Source: Adiantum capillus-veneris (Eukaryota; Streptophyta; Polypodiopsida; Polypodiales; Pteridaceae). Taken from it: 64,000 nt of DNA. Below, in pieces: positions 1 to 14,729 of this stretch. The DNA lies in assembly GCA_014529385.2 (NCBI GenBank), contig CM043966.1, forward strand, positions 92,575,087 to 92,639,086. Reading direction: 5' to 3'. How positions within the stretch are numbered: the stretch's first letter is position 1; each line of letters begins with the position of its first letter. The notes under the pieces were generated by a model. It saw nothing but the letters and a program-made list of their open reading frames with translations. It was not told the origin of the DNA and ran no database searches. The translations under genes were made by a program, and so were the position numbers.

Positions 1-1480
1 TTGTACTATACCTCTTGTAAATTTTCCTCTTTTTGATAAGTCAATGAAAAGCTCAGCTTCAACGTATATGATTTTTGTCAAAGAGTCCATAAATGATCTT
101 GATGTCTTATCTAATGAAAATGGTAGGAATCAAGAGGAACTAGAGTTGTCTAATTTCCTAAATGGATTCCAAGATGTTACATCCCTGGAGAGTTACCTCC
201 AAAACAAGGGGATGATGACCACAAGATAGAGCTTCTACCTGGGAGATCACCGCCTAATAAGTGTCCTTATCGAGTTTCCCAAGCTCAACAAGAGGAGATT
301 ATGAACTGGTGGATAAGGGGTCTAGTTCCTCTCCCTTTAGTTCACCAGACCTATTAGTGCAAAAGAAAGATGACACATACTGTATGTGTGTTGACCATAG
401 AGCACTAAATTGGATTACTATCGAGAACATATTTCTCATACCGCAAGTAGAAGATCTGTTTGATAAGCTACAAGGCTCTACCTACTTCATTAGAATTGAC
501 CTTAAAAGTGGCTATCATCAAATAAGGATAGTGAATGAAGATATTGTAAAGAACTCTTTTCGCACAATTTGGTCTTTATGAATATCTTGTTATGCCTTTT
601 GGCTTAACACATGCTCCAGCCACATTCATCCGCTTAATGGAGAAAATTTTTAGACCCCACCACAAGTTTACTAGAGTATTCTTTGATAATATCATCATCT
701 ACTCCAATTCTCTTGAGAAGCATAAGCAACATCTCCACGTAATCTTTCAAGCTTTGAGGGAGAATAAAATTTTCATTAATCAAGAGAAGAGTGAAAATTT
801 CCTTCAAGAGATTCAATCCTTAGGTCACATTATCTCTCAAGATGGTATCCGCATGGATCCAACAAAGTTAGAGGTAATAAAAGGATGGCCTAACCCAAGG
901 AATCTACATGAGCTACGAAGATTTATTGGCATGTGTGCATACTATAGATGCTTCATAAAAAAATTATCGCAAATAGCGGGACCATTGCATGACTTGACAA
1001 ACAAAAATGTTAAGTATACATGGACTGCAAAAGAGCTAAATGCTTTTGACAAGCTCAAAGAAAAGCTTATCTCTCAACCTGTGCTTACACTATCGGATCT
1101 CTCAAAACCATTTGAGGTCCAATGTGATGCTTGTGGAGATTGCCTTTGAGCAATCTTAGTTCAAGAAGGGCATGCCATAGCATACAAGAGTCAAAGACTC
1201 AACTTCAATGGGAAAGTATTGGGAATATACGAAAAGGAGCGACTAGCTATTCTACATGCCCTTGACACATGGAAGCATTATCTTTTGGGGACTCCATTCA
1301 TCCTATGAACAGATCACCAAAGTCTTAAGCACTTCATGACGCAAACCAAGCTTTCGAGAAACAAATGAGGTGGACAAATTTTCTTTCACAGTTTAATTTT
1401 TATATTGCTCATATTGGTGGCAAGCACAATCAAGTGGCGATGCACTATCACGAAGACCAAAAGTAAATGCAGTGTCTAAA
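1..1480 (+). pseudogene. Chromovirus B1: protease end, reverse transcriptase and RNase H remnant
   Basis: Decayed pol of a Ty3/gypsy element entering from outside the window. The first 230 bases match the protease-RT linker of the second copy near 16,940-17,100. RT motifs are visible: RIDLKSGYHQIRI near 493-530, MPFGL near 592-606, then the LGHIISQDGI and LHELRRFIGMCAYYR blocks. The active-site box at 679-690 reads F-F-D-N instead of F-V/I-D-D, so one catalytic Asp is lost. RNase H follows (CDACGD near 1125, a TDHQSL box near 1310). The frame breaks at about 230, 300 and 580, and stop codons fall near 1147 and 1306. Known of the family: this polyprotein copies element RNA to cDNA. This copy cannot be functional. 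Confidence 0.9.
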
Positions 1481-1559
1481 ACAACTGACAATTATCTATC
1501 TTCTATGATAGATGAGTATGCTACTAACCCTGTTTTCAAGGATATAATTTCAGCCCTTG

Positions 1560-2880
1560 CCTTAGCGAAGAAAGAAGACCTGTTCACTTGCAGGATGGTT
1601 ATCCTCTCCATGGAAATAGGCTATGTCTAACTAGCTCCCTTCGTGAGAAAGTAATATATGAATCCCATGCTCCTCCCTATGTGGGACATACAAGGATTCA
1701 ACCTACTCTTCGAGGAGTAGATACATATTTATATTGGCCTACCATGAAAGTAGACATACAAGAGTATGTTTCAAAATGTGCGGTATGCCAAAAGACCAAG
1801 TATGATACAGGGAAGCAACCTGGATTTCTCCAGCCATTGCCAATTCCTAATTCACTGTATGGGAGAGCATATCCATGGATTTTAGCTTTACCCAAGTCTA
1901 TCCATGGGAATATGAAAATATGGACAATAGTCGACATATATAGTAAACAAGCACACTTTGTACCTGTCAAAAAGACTATTAATGCACATCAAATGGCAAC
2001 CCTCTTCATATCCTAGATTTTCAAACACCATGGATTTCCAGTATGAATAGTGTGGGATAGAGATCCTCGAATGACCAGTAATTTTTGGAAGGGGCTCTTT
2101 GAGAATCTAGGTACAAGGTTAAATTTCTCTTCGGCCTATCACCCACAAACGTATGGCCAAAGTGAAATAGCTAACCATACAATTCTAGATCTACTTAAGA
2201 CCTATGTTACGGAAGTAGATCAACACTCACAATGCAATAAGTACCTACCACTTGTAGAGTATGCGCACAATATCATTGTGCATACTACTACATGGAAAGC
2301 TCCTTCGAAATCATTGAGGGAGGACCTAAAAGTCCCTTGCTACTTAAGGTACATGGGAAGATCTTTGTTGTTGATGAGAGTATAGCCGAGACCTACAAGA
2401 ATCTATTCAAAAGGTTAAGGAGGCTATATCCATCTCACAACAAAGGTGAAAAGTTGCTACTAACAAGCACAGAAGGGCCCTAACTTTTAAGGAAAATGAT
2501 TGGGTCCTACTCAAGTTTTCCAAGCCTCGATTGAGTAAACTACGGGCAAACATTCTACGGGCCACCAAAAGTATTATGTTAAGCTAGCAAGACGATACTA
2601 TAGTCCTTTTCAAATCGTAAAACCAATCAACAAGATGGCCTATCAACTAACGTTTCCCAATCATTGGCTCATACACAATGCTTTTCATGTGAGCCTACTT
2701 AAGCCTTACAAAGAAGAGCCACCAAGAGAACCATTAATTGAGGACCCACCCAAGATCAAGGATCAAGAAAAGGTGTTTCAGTCCGCATCCATCCTTCGAC
2801 ATGAAGACAAGGTACTAAGACATGGTAAGCTTACCCGATAGTATCTTATTAAGTTCAAACTTATTCTTTTCAAGATGCTA
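1560..2880 (+). pseudogene. Chromovirus B1: integrase and chromodomain-like C-terminus remnant
   Basis: Continuation of the same pol. Near 1640-1800 there is an HHCC zinc module (H-x-H and the CAVCQKTK pair) followed by the integrase core (LPKSIHGNMKIWTIVDIYSKQAHF, cut by lesions; DRDPRMTSNFW near 2056; YHPQTYGQSE near 2140). The first catalytic Asp is not recognisable because the block before LPKS is changed. Stop codons fall near 2014 and 2047. The tail at 2575-2880 carries the PFQIVKPINKMAYQL type block (GPY/F region) and FHVSLLKPYK. It then reads ILRHEDKVLRHGKLTR, resembling the start of a chromovirus chromodomain, with the YLVKFK-like strand following a stop at about 2840. Chromodomains target integration to chromatin marks; this one is broken. 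Confidence 0.85.
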
Positions 2881-3304
2881 GATGGATGCAAGGAACACAA
2901 CTTAAGGATAATATGAACCTTGTCAATGCTAACAATGCTACACTAGAGTAAGCAAATGTAAATGTTCTTTTAAATGAACAATGTTTTTGTCTTATAAGAC
3001 TAGTTCTCTTTTTATTGTGCCAAAATTTCAGTAGTATGCATGCTTAGAATCTTGTTTGTGACGACGTCTCCCAAACACCAAGTAGAATTTGTCACTCTAC
3101 TTTGGGAGTATGATATGGACTAGAAAGAGTAGACATGCTTGCAACAGCTAAGTCTCCCAGGCACCAAATGGACTAGTCATCCATTCTAGAATGGTTTCGT
3201 AGGATAAAAAGGGATCCTCTACCCACTAAGAAATATAGACTTGATTAAGGCTTTATCTTCTCTACCTCATAGTCGGGACGACTATGGTTTCAAGAGAGAG
3301 GTAA
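2881..3304 (+). other. Chromovirus B1 3' non-coding region and polypurine tract
   Basis: No ORF is recognisable. The segment separates the pol end from the 3' LTR and ends in a purine run (CAAGAGAGAGGTAA at 3291-3304) just before the TG of the LTR, which is where the plus-strand primer tract should lie. Confidence 0.6.
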
Positions 3305-3792
3305 TGTCATAAAATCTAATTTCTAACTATCCCAAATGATTTTCTCATATTGAACTGATCATTTAATGTGGAAAAATGAATGGGAATAAGAGTTATAATA
3401 TAGATATGCGCTTTTGGACCTATCTCAACATGGGACCAAAGGGAGAGAAGGCTACATCTCATGAAGGGTCCAAAAGGGAGATGGTCTACCAAAGAGCAAT
3501 GAGCAGGTAATGGAGCTTAAAAGACTTTAGGGTTAGCTTCATTGAAGACCTCCAAAGATTAGTGTTAAAATTTCTTAAACCTAAGACCTTTATGTACTTT
3601 AGACCTTAGGTAAGCTAGGCATGTGCTTGAGGTGCTTGAGGTGCTTGAGCTGACTAAGGTGCTTGTCGTGCTTGATGACTAAGGTGCTTGAGGTGCTTGT
3701 CGTGCTTGATGACCAAGATGTTTGTGGTGTGCAAGTCCAAAAGGATCCCTACAAAGGAGGGGATGAGCCTTAAAGGTAGGGGCATGAGAGAG

Positions 3793-3827
<35 letters not shown>

Positions 3828-4761
3828 AAGGCAAGCTCAAGACTCAAGATGCAATAAGGACACATGCCAAGACCCTACCTATTGCCCTCATGGTGTGCCT
3901 GAATCCTATTGGATGGCCTTTAGGAAGGTCCAATGAGAATTTAGATTCATGTAATTAATTCATTAAGCTCTCTCTCTCTCTCTCAAAGGGGAAAAGAAAG
4001 GCAATTGTCCAAATGCTACCCCTATTGCTTGAAATGACCATAGCATGTGATTGGCCAGGCTTGGCAAGGGCCAATAGGGATGAAGCTAGAGTAAAGAGCG
4101 AGAGAGCTCCATCTCCTTCTCCAAGCTTGAGAAGTAGAGAGCCTACACCAACACCTCTTGGCTATGGAATGCAAATACAACCAAGAGTCAATCTTCAATG
4201 GCATGCTCATCTTCTCTACCATCTATATTACTATGCTAAGCTAAGCTTGAAGAGTAATGTATGGTGAGGAAAGTACTTCTTTCTTGTATGCTACTTCTTA
4301 TTCCTCTTCCCTTCCCTCACTCCCTGCTAGCTCTCTCCACCTTTGAAGGTGTTTGAGGTCTTGGGATTGAGACCGGGGACAAGTTAATGCTTTTACAAGA
4401 TTAGTTACGTGCATAATGTTGGTGCATGAAGCTTACTATCATCATGGCATCAACAAGGTCTCAAGGAACACAAAGTATCTATTGTACCAAGTCTCTCTTC
4501 AAGGGAGAATCTATAATACAAAAGTCTTTTGGAGGAGGGACCGCCGGCTCCAAGTAAATCCGGTCCTCAATTGTTGTCAATTTCTCTAATTCTCTCTCTC
4601 TTTACAAGTTTTGTTCATGCCAAGATAACTAGGTATAATGTTCATTTTGCTACCTTTAATCAAGTACTCTTCTTACACTCTTTAAGAATTCTCTTAAGGA
4701 AATGCTCACTATTGTTACTTTAATTCCGCTACAATCAATATTATAGCCATATTCTGTTACA
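3305..4761 (+). repeat. 3' LTR of chromovirus B1
   Basis: Starts TGTCATAAAA and ends TGTTACA. The same block recurs at 13,185-14,728 (plus), where it is followed by a tRNA-Met type primer site, and as minus-strand copies at 24,069-24,907, 34,765-35,443, 35,793-37,018 and 37,019-38,285. It holds short imperfect direct repeats of a 'gtgcttgaggtgcttg' type near 3620-3720 and a (CA)n run at 3796-3829. The 5' LTR lies outside the window. Small ORFs inside it are not conserved between copies. Confidence 0.85.
3796..3829. repeat. (CA)n microsatellite inside LTR B
   Basis: Uninterrupted CA dinucleotides within the LTR. The equivalent site is about 72 bp long in the copy at 34,838-34,909 and almost absent in the copy near 13,740. 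Confidence 0.95.
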
Positions 4762-5402
4762 TATTTGACAAATTAAGGGACTGTTACGAAAGAGCTATGA
4801 CTGAATGGACACCATGGAACCATGTCTTGTATGAAGCTCTAAAGAAGGACCAATTGGATGATCTGTTACACGCCCTACAAACATTCAAGCTGAAAATGGG
4901 ACAATGGCGTATTCACATCCACCATTTCATAAAGATCACTAATGAACTTCTCTAGCTCACAGTTGAGGCTTCCAAAATCCTAGAGAAGGAGCTTGAAAGT
5001 TTGGTGACCTATGATCCCCAGTTCAAGGAGATAGTCACTTCTTGAAGGTTGGATTCATACAGCCTCCTACTGTCACAAGCTTGCCAGGGCTAGACTCACT
5101 AGAGGCAAAAGAAAATTGTATGATCCTAATACCAAGGCTTGGAATGCCTTAACACCTTATGAGGCAGAAATGAAGACAATGCGCAAGAACCAACTCGAGG
5201 AAGAGGCTCTCTACCGTCTGATCCAAAGAGAAAATCAAGGGTCTTCCAGTGCGCTACTGAGAGTTCTTTATAGGCCTCCAAGGAAGAAGGCTCCCGACAA
5301 CAAATAGAAGATAATCAGGTGAGCTGATATGGCTTGACGGATCATTGGGGTCTGCTGAAATTTTGAAAACATTCCAAGATTCAAAGAAAAGGGGGAAGAA
5401 AA
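4762..5402 (+). pseudogene. LTR element D: 3' internal coding remnant
   Basis: Begins where the B1 LTR ends and runs to the D LTR. One frame reads as plausible coding sequence with scattered stops (YERAMTEWTPWNHVLYEALK near 4790; YDPNTKAWNALTPYEAEMK near 5116). It ends near 5307 and is followed by a purine tract (GAAAAGGGGGAAGAAAA) up to 5402. I do not recognise the domain. Position just upstream of a PPT and LTR marks it as the last part of an LTR-element ORF. B1 probably inserted into, or recombined next to, this D element. Confidence 0.55.
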
Positions 5403-5828
5403 TGTAAATGGTGGGAACAACCTCCAAACGAAGATTCATATGAGCGACTGGGCTGGTAATTATCAATTACCAAGGTCAGTTACTTTGTAACTGATACAAT
5501 ACATAGTCATTTAGGGGCCCAATCGAGTGGCTATAAATAGGGCTCACTACTCATTGCTTAGTGTCTTGGAGCTATTGATGCTCTTGTACTTTTGTAACTC
5601 TAATCATTAAGCCCAAAGCAGACTTGTCTCACAATGTGTACTTTGCTTATACTGATTTGGATATATTCCAATTTCATTTTCCAGTTCTAATTTCAGCCTT
5701 TCTTTCAATTCCAGTCTCTGCATTTCATTTCAATTTTTGTCTAATTTGATGTCTAAAGTCGTAATCTGAATGAGCTAGCTCTAACTGATCAACCTAGAAT
5801 AGTTTTCACATAAGTGACCAACTCATTC

Positions 5829-5832
<4 letters not shown>
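5403..5832 (+). repeat. LTR of element D (truncated 3' LTR)
   Basis: Starts TGTAAATGG after a polypurine tract. Inverted homology to 38,961-39,479 runs through a shared promoter block (GGCTATAAATAGGGCTCAC at 5530-5548, a good TATA box) and a downstream T-rich block. The copy stops being alignable at the (GT)n tract at 5833, about 90 bp short of the expected LTR end. Confidence 0.75.
5530..5548 (+). promoter_or_regulatory. TATA box of LTR D
   Basis: CTATAAATAG about 130 bp into the LTR. The same box is present in reverse near 39,340-39,351 in the minus copy. Conservation between diverged copies supports it as the LTR promoter. Confidence 0.55.
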
Positions 5833-5877
<45 letters not shown>

Positions 5878-5942
5878 TTCATTGTAAGCCGTAGAGCAGA
5901 GCTTGAGGCTCAGTCTGTTCTTTGCCCTGTAAAGGAGTCAAG

Positions 5943-5998
<56 letters not shown>
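5833..5998. repeat. Microsatellites (GT)n and (CT)n with a short spacer
   Basis: About 43 bp of GT at 5833-5875, a 70-bp spacer, then about 53 bp of CT at 5945-5997. Confidence 0.95.
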
Positions 5999-7657
5999 AG
6001 TAGTGCCACCATCCACGTAGTAGTGACAATCCTTGTTTTGAAAATTTTGAGAATTTTAAAATTTTGGGCTGAAAATTTCCAATTGTGAGATATTCAACAA
6101 AGCTTTGAGATTTTTCAGGTTTATCGTCTCCCCCCTCCATGTCCGCTTTCTACCTACAATAGACATCAAAAAATAAGTTGGAGTTTCCCTTGTTGTATGT
6201 ACTTGTGGCACCCTTGTTTAAAACCCCCTTCCTTACACTCACATGATACCATACAGAACAACATTGTGAATCTTCGGGTGGTTGGACTCTCAGTTGTAGT
6301 TCATTCCCTTGAGAAGTTAGAGACTCTACCCCCGACTCAGACCTTGGTGGAACTACTCTCGGTGGTGCTTCCCCCCTTTATAAAGATCTGCTGCTTGCTT
6401 GTGTGTGTGTGCTTACCATTTCACCTGTTTGTTAGCGTTAGCATTAGGAAGAAGATGGGCTTTACTTTCCATGAGATTATGGAGGTGATTAACATTCTGA
6501 TCGATCTGTGCTCTACATGTCGAGTTCTTTCCATAGATATGCTATATGATATGGTTTTACCCACTAGATTTTAAATTTCTTTATGTGGAGGAATATTAAT
6601 TTAAGTAAACTAATTGTTTTATCTGATTGAATTCAAAAGCTATCCTTTGATTACTTTCTTAGTACTAAAGGTTTGGCACCCTTAAACTGCCGAATAAAGA
6701 GGTCCCCCTGAACCCCATTCTCTTCCTAGTGGGCCATTGTTATCACTTTGCCATAATTTTGATATAAAAGTTGAGTCGAGAAATTTTATGGAGGGCAGTG
6801 ACGCTCTCTCTAAGCCACACTGGTGCAAAACAAAAGTCTCAAGCATCCATGCAATAAAAAATTAAGCATAGCCGGAGCCAATTCAAATGCCATCACCACG
6901 AGGGTGGGGTACCTATGGGAAACTTAGAAATCTTAACCTCGTAGGGTTCCCTCTTGTGTGTTGAATTCATAGACATATCCATTATCGCGAGCAACATCGA
7001 TAAATCTTCTCCAAGCTCTCTCCAATGCTTTGCAAAATCCCAAGTGTTGGGTCCTTGAACCCACACATAGATTTTTGACACCTTTGTCTCGTCATTTCAT
7101 GTGACAAGGGCAAAATCCCAAGTGTTGGGTCCTTCAACCCACACATGGATTTTTGACACCTTTGTCTCGTAGTTTCATGTGACAAGGGCAAAATGGGCTT
7201 ATTGAAGCTCATAGTGTGGTCAACATTTTCAAATTTGGCCCGTAACTCCTTCAATGAGATCATATCATTTTTGACATAGGTGAAGCTTTTTGCCCTTTTT
7301 TTGTTCCCTGTAAGTCCCTTAGACACCCCGATTTATTTTTTGAGTAAACATTGACCCATGAAAATCAACTTTGTTGCTTAGATCGTTTTCTGCACTTTTC
7401 GTTTTTTAAAAAACTTAAATCATTAGGTCTCTCCAATCTCAAAAAAATAAAAATCCTCTAAAAACATATTAGCTGCATAAGTGAAGGGTGAGTTTAGAAA
7501 ATGAAAAGACAGATGAAAGTGGAAAGTCAACAGACATATGAAGGTGGAAAGTCAAAAGACGCATGAAGGTTGAAAGTCAAAGGACCTTTTGTGTCCATAT
7601 AAAGAAGTGTTTCTCTTCTCCTTTATTTTCCCTTTCACGTTTTCTTCTCTTCAAAGT

Positions 7658-7694
<37 letters not shown>

Positions 7695-8462
7695 GTTGCA
7701 TCCGTCTTTTATAGCTAAGACTGCTGCAAATCTACATGCTTCGTCATTACTTGTAGCTATGTGCTATAGACTAACGCATCATTTTTGTTGTTGTTTGAGA
7801 GAATCTTTGAATTAAAAATACTTTTAATTTTTTTAAAGCCATTAGAAGCCATGAGGAACACCGTTTAATCACTATTACAAGTGTTTGGGAGTATGATGGT
7901 GTGCTTAGCATGAGTTTTCTCCTCTAAAATTGGTCAAAAAGTGATTAGATTGTTTTGTGCACTAGTAATCCTTATAAATTACTTGCTTCTGTTTTTGACA
8001 CTGGGTTCCTTGGGTTGTCTGATTGGTTGCTCTACTATGATCCATCGGTCTTGCAAAGCCAATTCAAGGAAAAGACCATGCGATAGAGGGAGATTTGGAA
8101 TCACCACAAGTGACAATTTGAATGTGTGGACATGTTTCAATCCTTTGTCAACAATGAGGTGATTTAAAATCTAGTTCCCTACATACAAGATGAATTCATA
8201 GGTTTGCACTTGCTTATTAGAGATAATACTCAGAGGACAAGAAAAAAACAGAAGCTTTTAATGAAAAATTCACATCAAGATCCATTGAAGTTTGATGACC
8301 ACAACCCGACAAAAGGGCTAGTTCAAGAGATGAAAAGGGTTGCTGAGGCAAGAGGAAAACTGAAGGGAGGAATGTCATCAGGTTCCAACTCAATTGGCCA
8401 AAGCAATTGTCCCTGGCTCAGCTCCGATGGAGAAGAATTCGACGTATTTATAATATAATTTA
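5999..8462. other. No supported gene; unassigned sequence with one tandem duplication
   Basis: Open frames here are short and lack family signatures. A 125-codon plus frame at 6197-6574 has a hydrophobic stretch but nothing recognisable. A (CT)n run lies at 7660-7691. The part next to the UGT (8100-8460) has a plus frame of 84 codons of unknown origin; it may be 3' flanking sequence of that gene or an old repeat. Confidence 0.6.
7032..7187 (-). repeat. Tandem duplication, two 78-bp units, inside a minus ORF
   Basis: Two near-identical 78-bp copies (7032-7109 and 7110-7187), with a third partial start at 7188. 78 bp is 26 codons, so the minus-strand frame 7326-6982 (114 codons) stays open and encodes a repeated block starting ILPLSHE and ending MCG(L/F)KDPTLG. 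The protein is not recognised. Confidence 0.85.
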
Positions 8463-11300
<2,838 letters not shown>

Positions 11301-11315
11301 GGCTCTGCTTGGGAA

Positions 11316-11349
<34 letters not shown>

Positions 11350-11690
11350 CCCAATTTGTGATTTTGCTCCTATAAAACTAGGCGAGTGCGTGTCACGAGA
11401 ACCTGCTTGGTTGACTCCGTCCTTGCGAGCGTTGGCGAACTGCCGGCAACTTTTTGCAAAGGCGACTGGCCTGTAGGCTGTCAGCCTCATTTAGACTCAT
11501 TTTTTCATACCAGTCAAGAAATTCAAGTTCTTTGCGCGATGCTGCCTATCCCCACGTCGTCGGCCCTCTAGTGACAGGGGGTGGGAGTGAAGGGATCGAC
11601 GGTAGAGGCGACTTATCGGTCGAGCGTGTGATGTGGGCCATTAGATCGACGTAGCAGGGGGGCAGGATTATATACACCTGTGCTCGCCAT
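11301..11690. other. Upstream region of the UGT gene
   Basis: No gene. A (GA)n run lies at 11,320-11,346, immediately 5' of the UGT start. A TATATAAT-like stretch on the minus strand at about 11,667-11,676 is a weak promoter candidate, 370 bp from the ATG. Nothing firmer is visible. Confidence 0.4.
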
Positions 11691-11870
11691 ATGTGCAACG
11701 ACATGCACTAGTGCAGGTGGATAGAACACCAGCTTGTGAAGTGGGAGGTCGCGGGTTCAAGGGCGTGAGGCGACACAGGGAGTTGTAAAGTTTTTCTTTC
11801 CATTCAAACGGATCATCGGCCCTACAGACCCCAGACGTTCGATCCCTTGTCTCTGCCCGTGACACTTATA
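11691..11870 (+). mobile_element. tRNA-derived SINE-like head
   Basis: AGGTGGATAGAACACC followed by an anticodon-arm-like stretch and GCGGGTTCAAGGGC reproduces the spacing of pol III A and B boxes (B box like GGTTCAA at 11,753-11,762). It continues into a non-tRNA body. It could instead be an old tRNA pseudogene; the lack of a clean acceptor stem favours a SINE. Confidence 0.45.
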
Positions 11871-12294
11871 AACAAGGCCCTCCCTACCCCACGTGTCTCC
11901 TCGACACCCTCTGCTCGTATAGCTCGATCGCCCTCCCTTGCCCTGCTCTTGGCCCCGCCCCGACGTGCTTGCCAACCACCCCCTTCCCTTCCCTCACCTC
12001 CGGTGTGCTTATCGCAGCGTTGGAGGAACTCTCCCCTACGACACAGGAAGGAGGGGGGGGGGGGGGGGGGAGAGAGAGCCCTTGGGCTGCTCGCATGGCT
12101 ACTCTGCCCGCAACAGAGAGAGTGTTGCTTGCTCATGTGCTAGAGACAGAGAGACTGAGATAAATCTTTCACAACAGGCAGTGGCTCGACACCTGCTATA
12201 CCTACGTGCCTCTTCACATGCTGCAATCTCCATGCACGAGTCCGTGTGTGTGCGTGAGTCAGAAAACACGCGTATAGATCGCTCAATGGAGGCG

Positions 12295-12393
<99 letters not shown>

Positions 12394-12410
12394 AGAAGAA
12401 GAAGAGAGTT
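11871..12410. repeat. GC-rich segment, poly(G)18 and long (GA)n
   Basis: No gene. An 18-G run lies at 12,053-12,070. About 93 bp of (GA)n at 12,298-12,390 runs into (AAG)n at 12,391-12,404. Overlapping open frames on both strands are compositional. Confidence 0.8.
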
Positions 12411-12545
12411 TTAACGTTGTAGGAAACTATCCCAAGAGACCTTAAAGATCTAGCCGACGAGGAGAGTTGACTCGAGACCTGTTATTCAAGAAGGAAATGG
12501 CATAACCACACTTGGGTGATAGAAAGGTTATACCACTTTCCTATT
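12411..12545 (-). mobile_element. tRNA-derived SINE, copy 1
   Basis: Same 135-bp family as 33,280-33,430 and 33,450-33,590. On the minus strand the head has a B box-like GAGTTCAACTC-type core (here GAGTCAACTC) downstream of an A box-like stretch, then a body ending near CCTACAACGTTAAAA. That end runs into (TTC)n(TC)n. Confidence comes from three independent copies with common ends. Confidence 0.65.
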
Positions 12546-12554
12546 TTTATTAGC

Positions 12555-12555
12555 G

Positions 12556-12594
<39 letters not shown>
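12555..12594. repeat. Microsatellite (GC)n(AC)n
   Basis: Alternating GC then AC run, next to the SINE head, followed by a short (GA)n at 12,605-12,624. Confidence 0.9.
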
Positions 12595-12596
<2 letters not shown>

Positions 12597-12659
12597 GAGA
12601 AGAGGAGAGAGAGAGAGAGAGAGACGTGGGCGCACAAAAAGCAAAGCTAGAGAGACACA

Positions 12660-12950
12660 GGGGGTATCTTCTCACATACCATAAGAGTAACAAGAGTTTG
12701 TAGACCATATCTCCAACTCGCTTGAGTATTTTTAAAGGCCCACAATATCTTGGAGATCACTTAGGTGTTGGCCTACTCTTCAGACTTTATGAATGCTCTA
12801 GCACACTTGCCTCTTCCCTTTCCGTGAAGGTAACTTACCAACGTTTCTCATCGGCGTACTTTTTGTGTCTATCCTTTGCTTGGCAAACATTATGACAAAC
12901 AAGTTTCAGCATATCCATGTGGTCCTAGAGTAAATCCTTGACCTGCTGAA
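12660..12950 (-). pseudogene. Gypsy integrase C-terminal fragment
   Basis: Minus strand reads DHMDMLKLVCHNVCQAKDRH (12,944 downwards), then HKKYADEKRW, then after a frameshift SPRYCGPLKILKRVGD. That is the region before and including the GPY/F module of Ty3/gypsy integrases. Stops and frameshifts show decay. No neighbouring RT or LTR belongs to it. Confidence 0.75.
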
Positions 12951-13027
12951 ATTTCTCAGTTGCCCGGTCTGAAAAACTTCAGCAGGTCAAGGATTTTCTC
13001 TAGGACCACATGGATATGCTAAAACTT
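12901..13027. repeat. 50-bp inverted repeat with 27-bp loop
   Basis: 12,901-12,950 and 12,978-13,027 are reverse complements at 48 of 50 positions. The left arm is the start of the integrase fragment; the right arm is an inverted duplicate of it. Confidence 0.9.
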
Positions 13028-13184
13028 GCTTCTTACTTTAAGAATGACGTTTGAAATTCGTAAGCTTCCATGCCTTGTTTGATAAGAAGTCTTGAAGAAT
13101 GCTAAAAAAATTCGAGCGGAAACTTTCCAGAATTCTCAGGCGTTACCAGAGATTTTTCAGAAATCATAAAGATTATACAAGTAT

Positions 13185-14073
13185 TGTCATAAAAACTAAT
13201 ATCTAACCAACCCAAATGATTTTCTCATATTAAACTGATCATTTAATGTGGGAGAATAAACGTGAACAAGGGTTAGGATATAGACATGTGCTTTCATATC
13301 TATCTCAACACGGGGCCAATGGTAAAGGGGTCCAAATGAGAGATGGTATGTCAAAGAGCAAGACTAGCTAATGGAGCTTAAAGACCTTAGGGTTAGCTTC
13401 CTTAAAGACCTCCAAAGGTTAGTGTTAAAAAGTCCTTTGACCTTAGGTAAGCTAGGGCTGGAGCTTGAGGTGGGAACCCCCCGGCCCAAGCTTGAGGTGC
13501 TTGTCGTGCTTGATGACTAAGGTGCTTGAGGTGTTTGTCGTGCTTGATGACTAAGATGCTTGAGGTGCTTGCCGTGCTGTCGACTAGGGATCCTGAGGTG
13601 CTTGTGGGAACACTCCCCAGGCTTGAGGTGCTTTGTCATGCTTTCTGACTAAGGTGCTTGGGGATAAGGTGTGCAAAAGTCAATAATGATCCTTACAAGG
13701 AGGGGACGAGCCCTCCAAGAGGGGGGATGAGAGAGAACATACACACCCTCACACAAGGCAATCTTGGTACAAAGAAAGCAAAAGGGGCACTTGTCAAGTT
13801 CCTTCTCATGTTGACCTCGTGGTGTGCTTAAAGCCTATTGGTTGGCCACCAAGGGGTCCAATGACAATTTAGAAGATTTAATTAATTGTTTTTTCATTTA
13901 TCAAGTCCTCTCTCTCAAAGGGGAAATGGGGACACTTCTCCCAAGACTACTCTTGTTGCTTGTAATACCTCTTGCTTGTGGTTGGCTAGGCTTGGAGGGG
14001 TCCAATGAGCTTCAAACATGAGCTACAAGGGGGGGCGACCAAGGAAGGGGTATACTCTTCCCCCCCCCACACA

Positions 14074-14108
<35 letters not shown>

Positions 14109-14728
14109 ATTGTGCATTGTGCAAAGTGCAAGAGCTCCCTCTCCTTCTCCAAGCAAGTAGAGAGGTTGAGAGCCTACACCAACACTCTTGGCTATGAAAT
14201 GCAAATCCAACCAAGAGCCATGCTTCAATGCTTAAGCTCTCCATCTTCTCCATCTTCATTACTATGCTATTATGTATGCTAGCAAGAAGAGTGATGATAA
14301 ATGAGGAACTAATTCTTTCTCTCCTATGAAATGTTTCTTCTTCCTCTTCCCTACCCTCATTCCCTGCTAGCTCTCTCCACCTTCGAAGGTGTTTGAGGTC
14401 TTGGGACTCAGGCTTGGGATACTTTATGTTATGCATGTGATGCATGAAGATTTCCATCTTCATTGCATCACCTAGGTCACAAGGAACACAAAGATTGTAT
14501 TGTAACAAATCTCTCTTGGTGGGACTCCACATAAATCCGGTCCTCAACTATTGTCATGTTATCTAAACTCTCTCTCTTGCAAAAATATTATTCATGCCAA
14601 GTTAACTAAATGTTGTGTTTATGTTTCTACCATCAATTAAGTTCACTCGCTATGCTTACAAAGTAATTTCGTAAAAGTGCTTTTCTAATTTTTGCTACTC
14701 TCCAAGTTAATAGGTTATTACCATTACA
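13185..14728 (+). repeat. 5' LTR of chromovirus B2
   Basis: Starts TGTCATAAAAACTAAT and ends CCATTACA. Colinear with 3305-4761, with shared blocks at both ends. It is followed at once by a primer site. A (CA)n run is present at 14,076-14,105 but not at the 3796-equivalent site. Confidence 0.88.
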
Positions 14729-14729
14729 T

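Noticed and set aside
11695-11770. Possible tRNA gene (GTG anticodon-like loop)
   Set aside because: The boxes fit, but the acceptor stem does not close and extra sequence continues. A SINE head or degraded tRNA is more likely.
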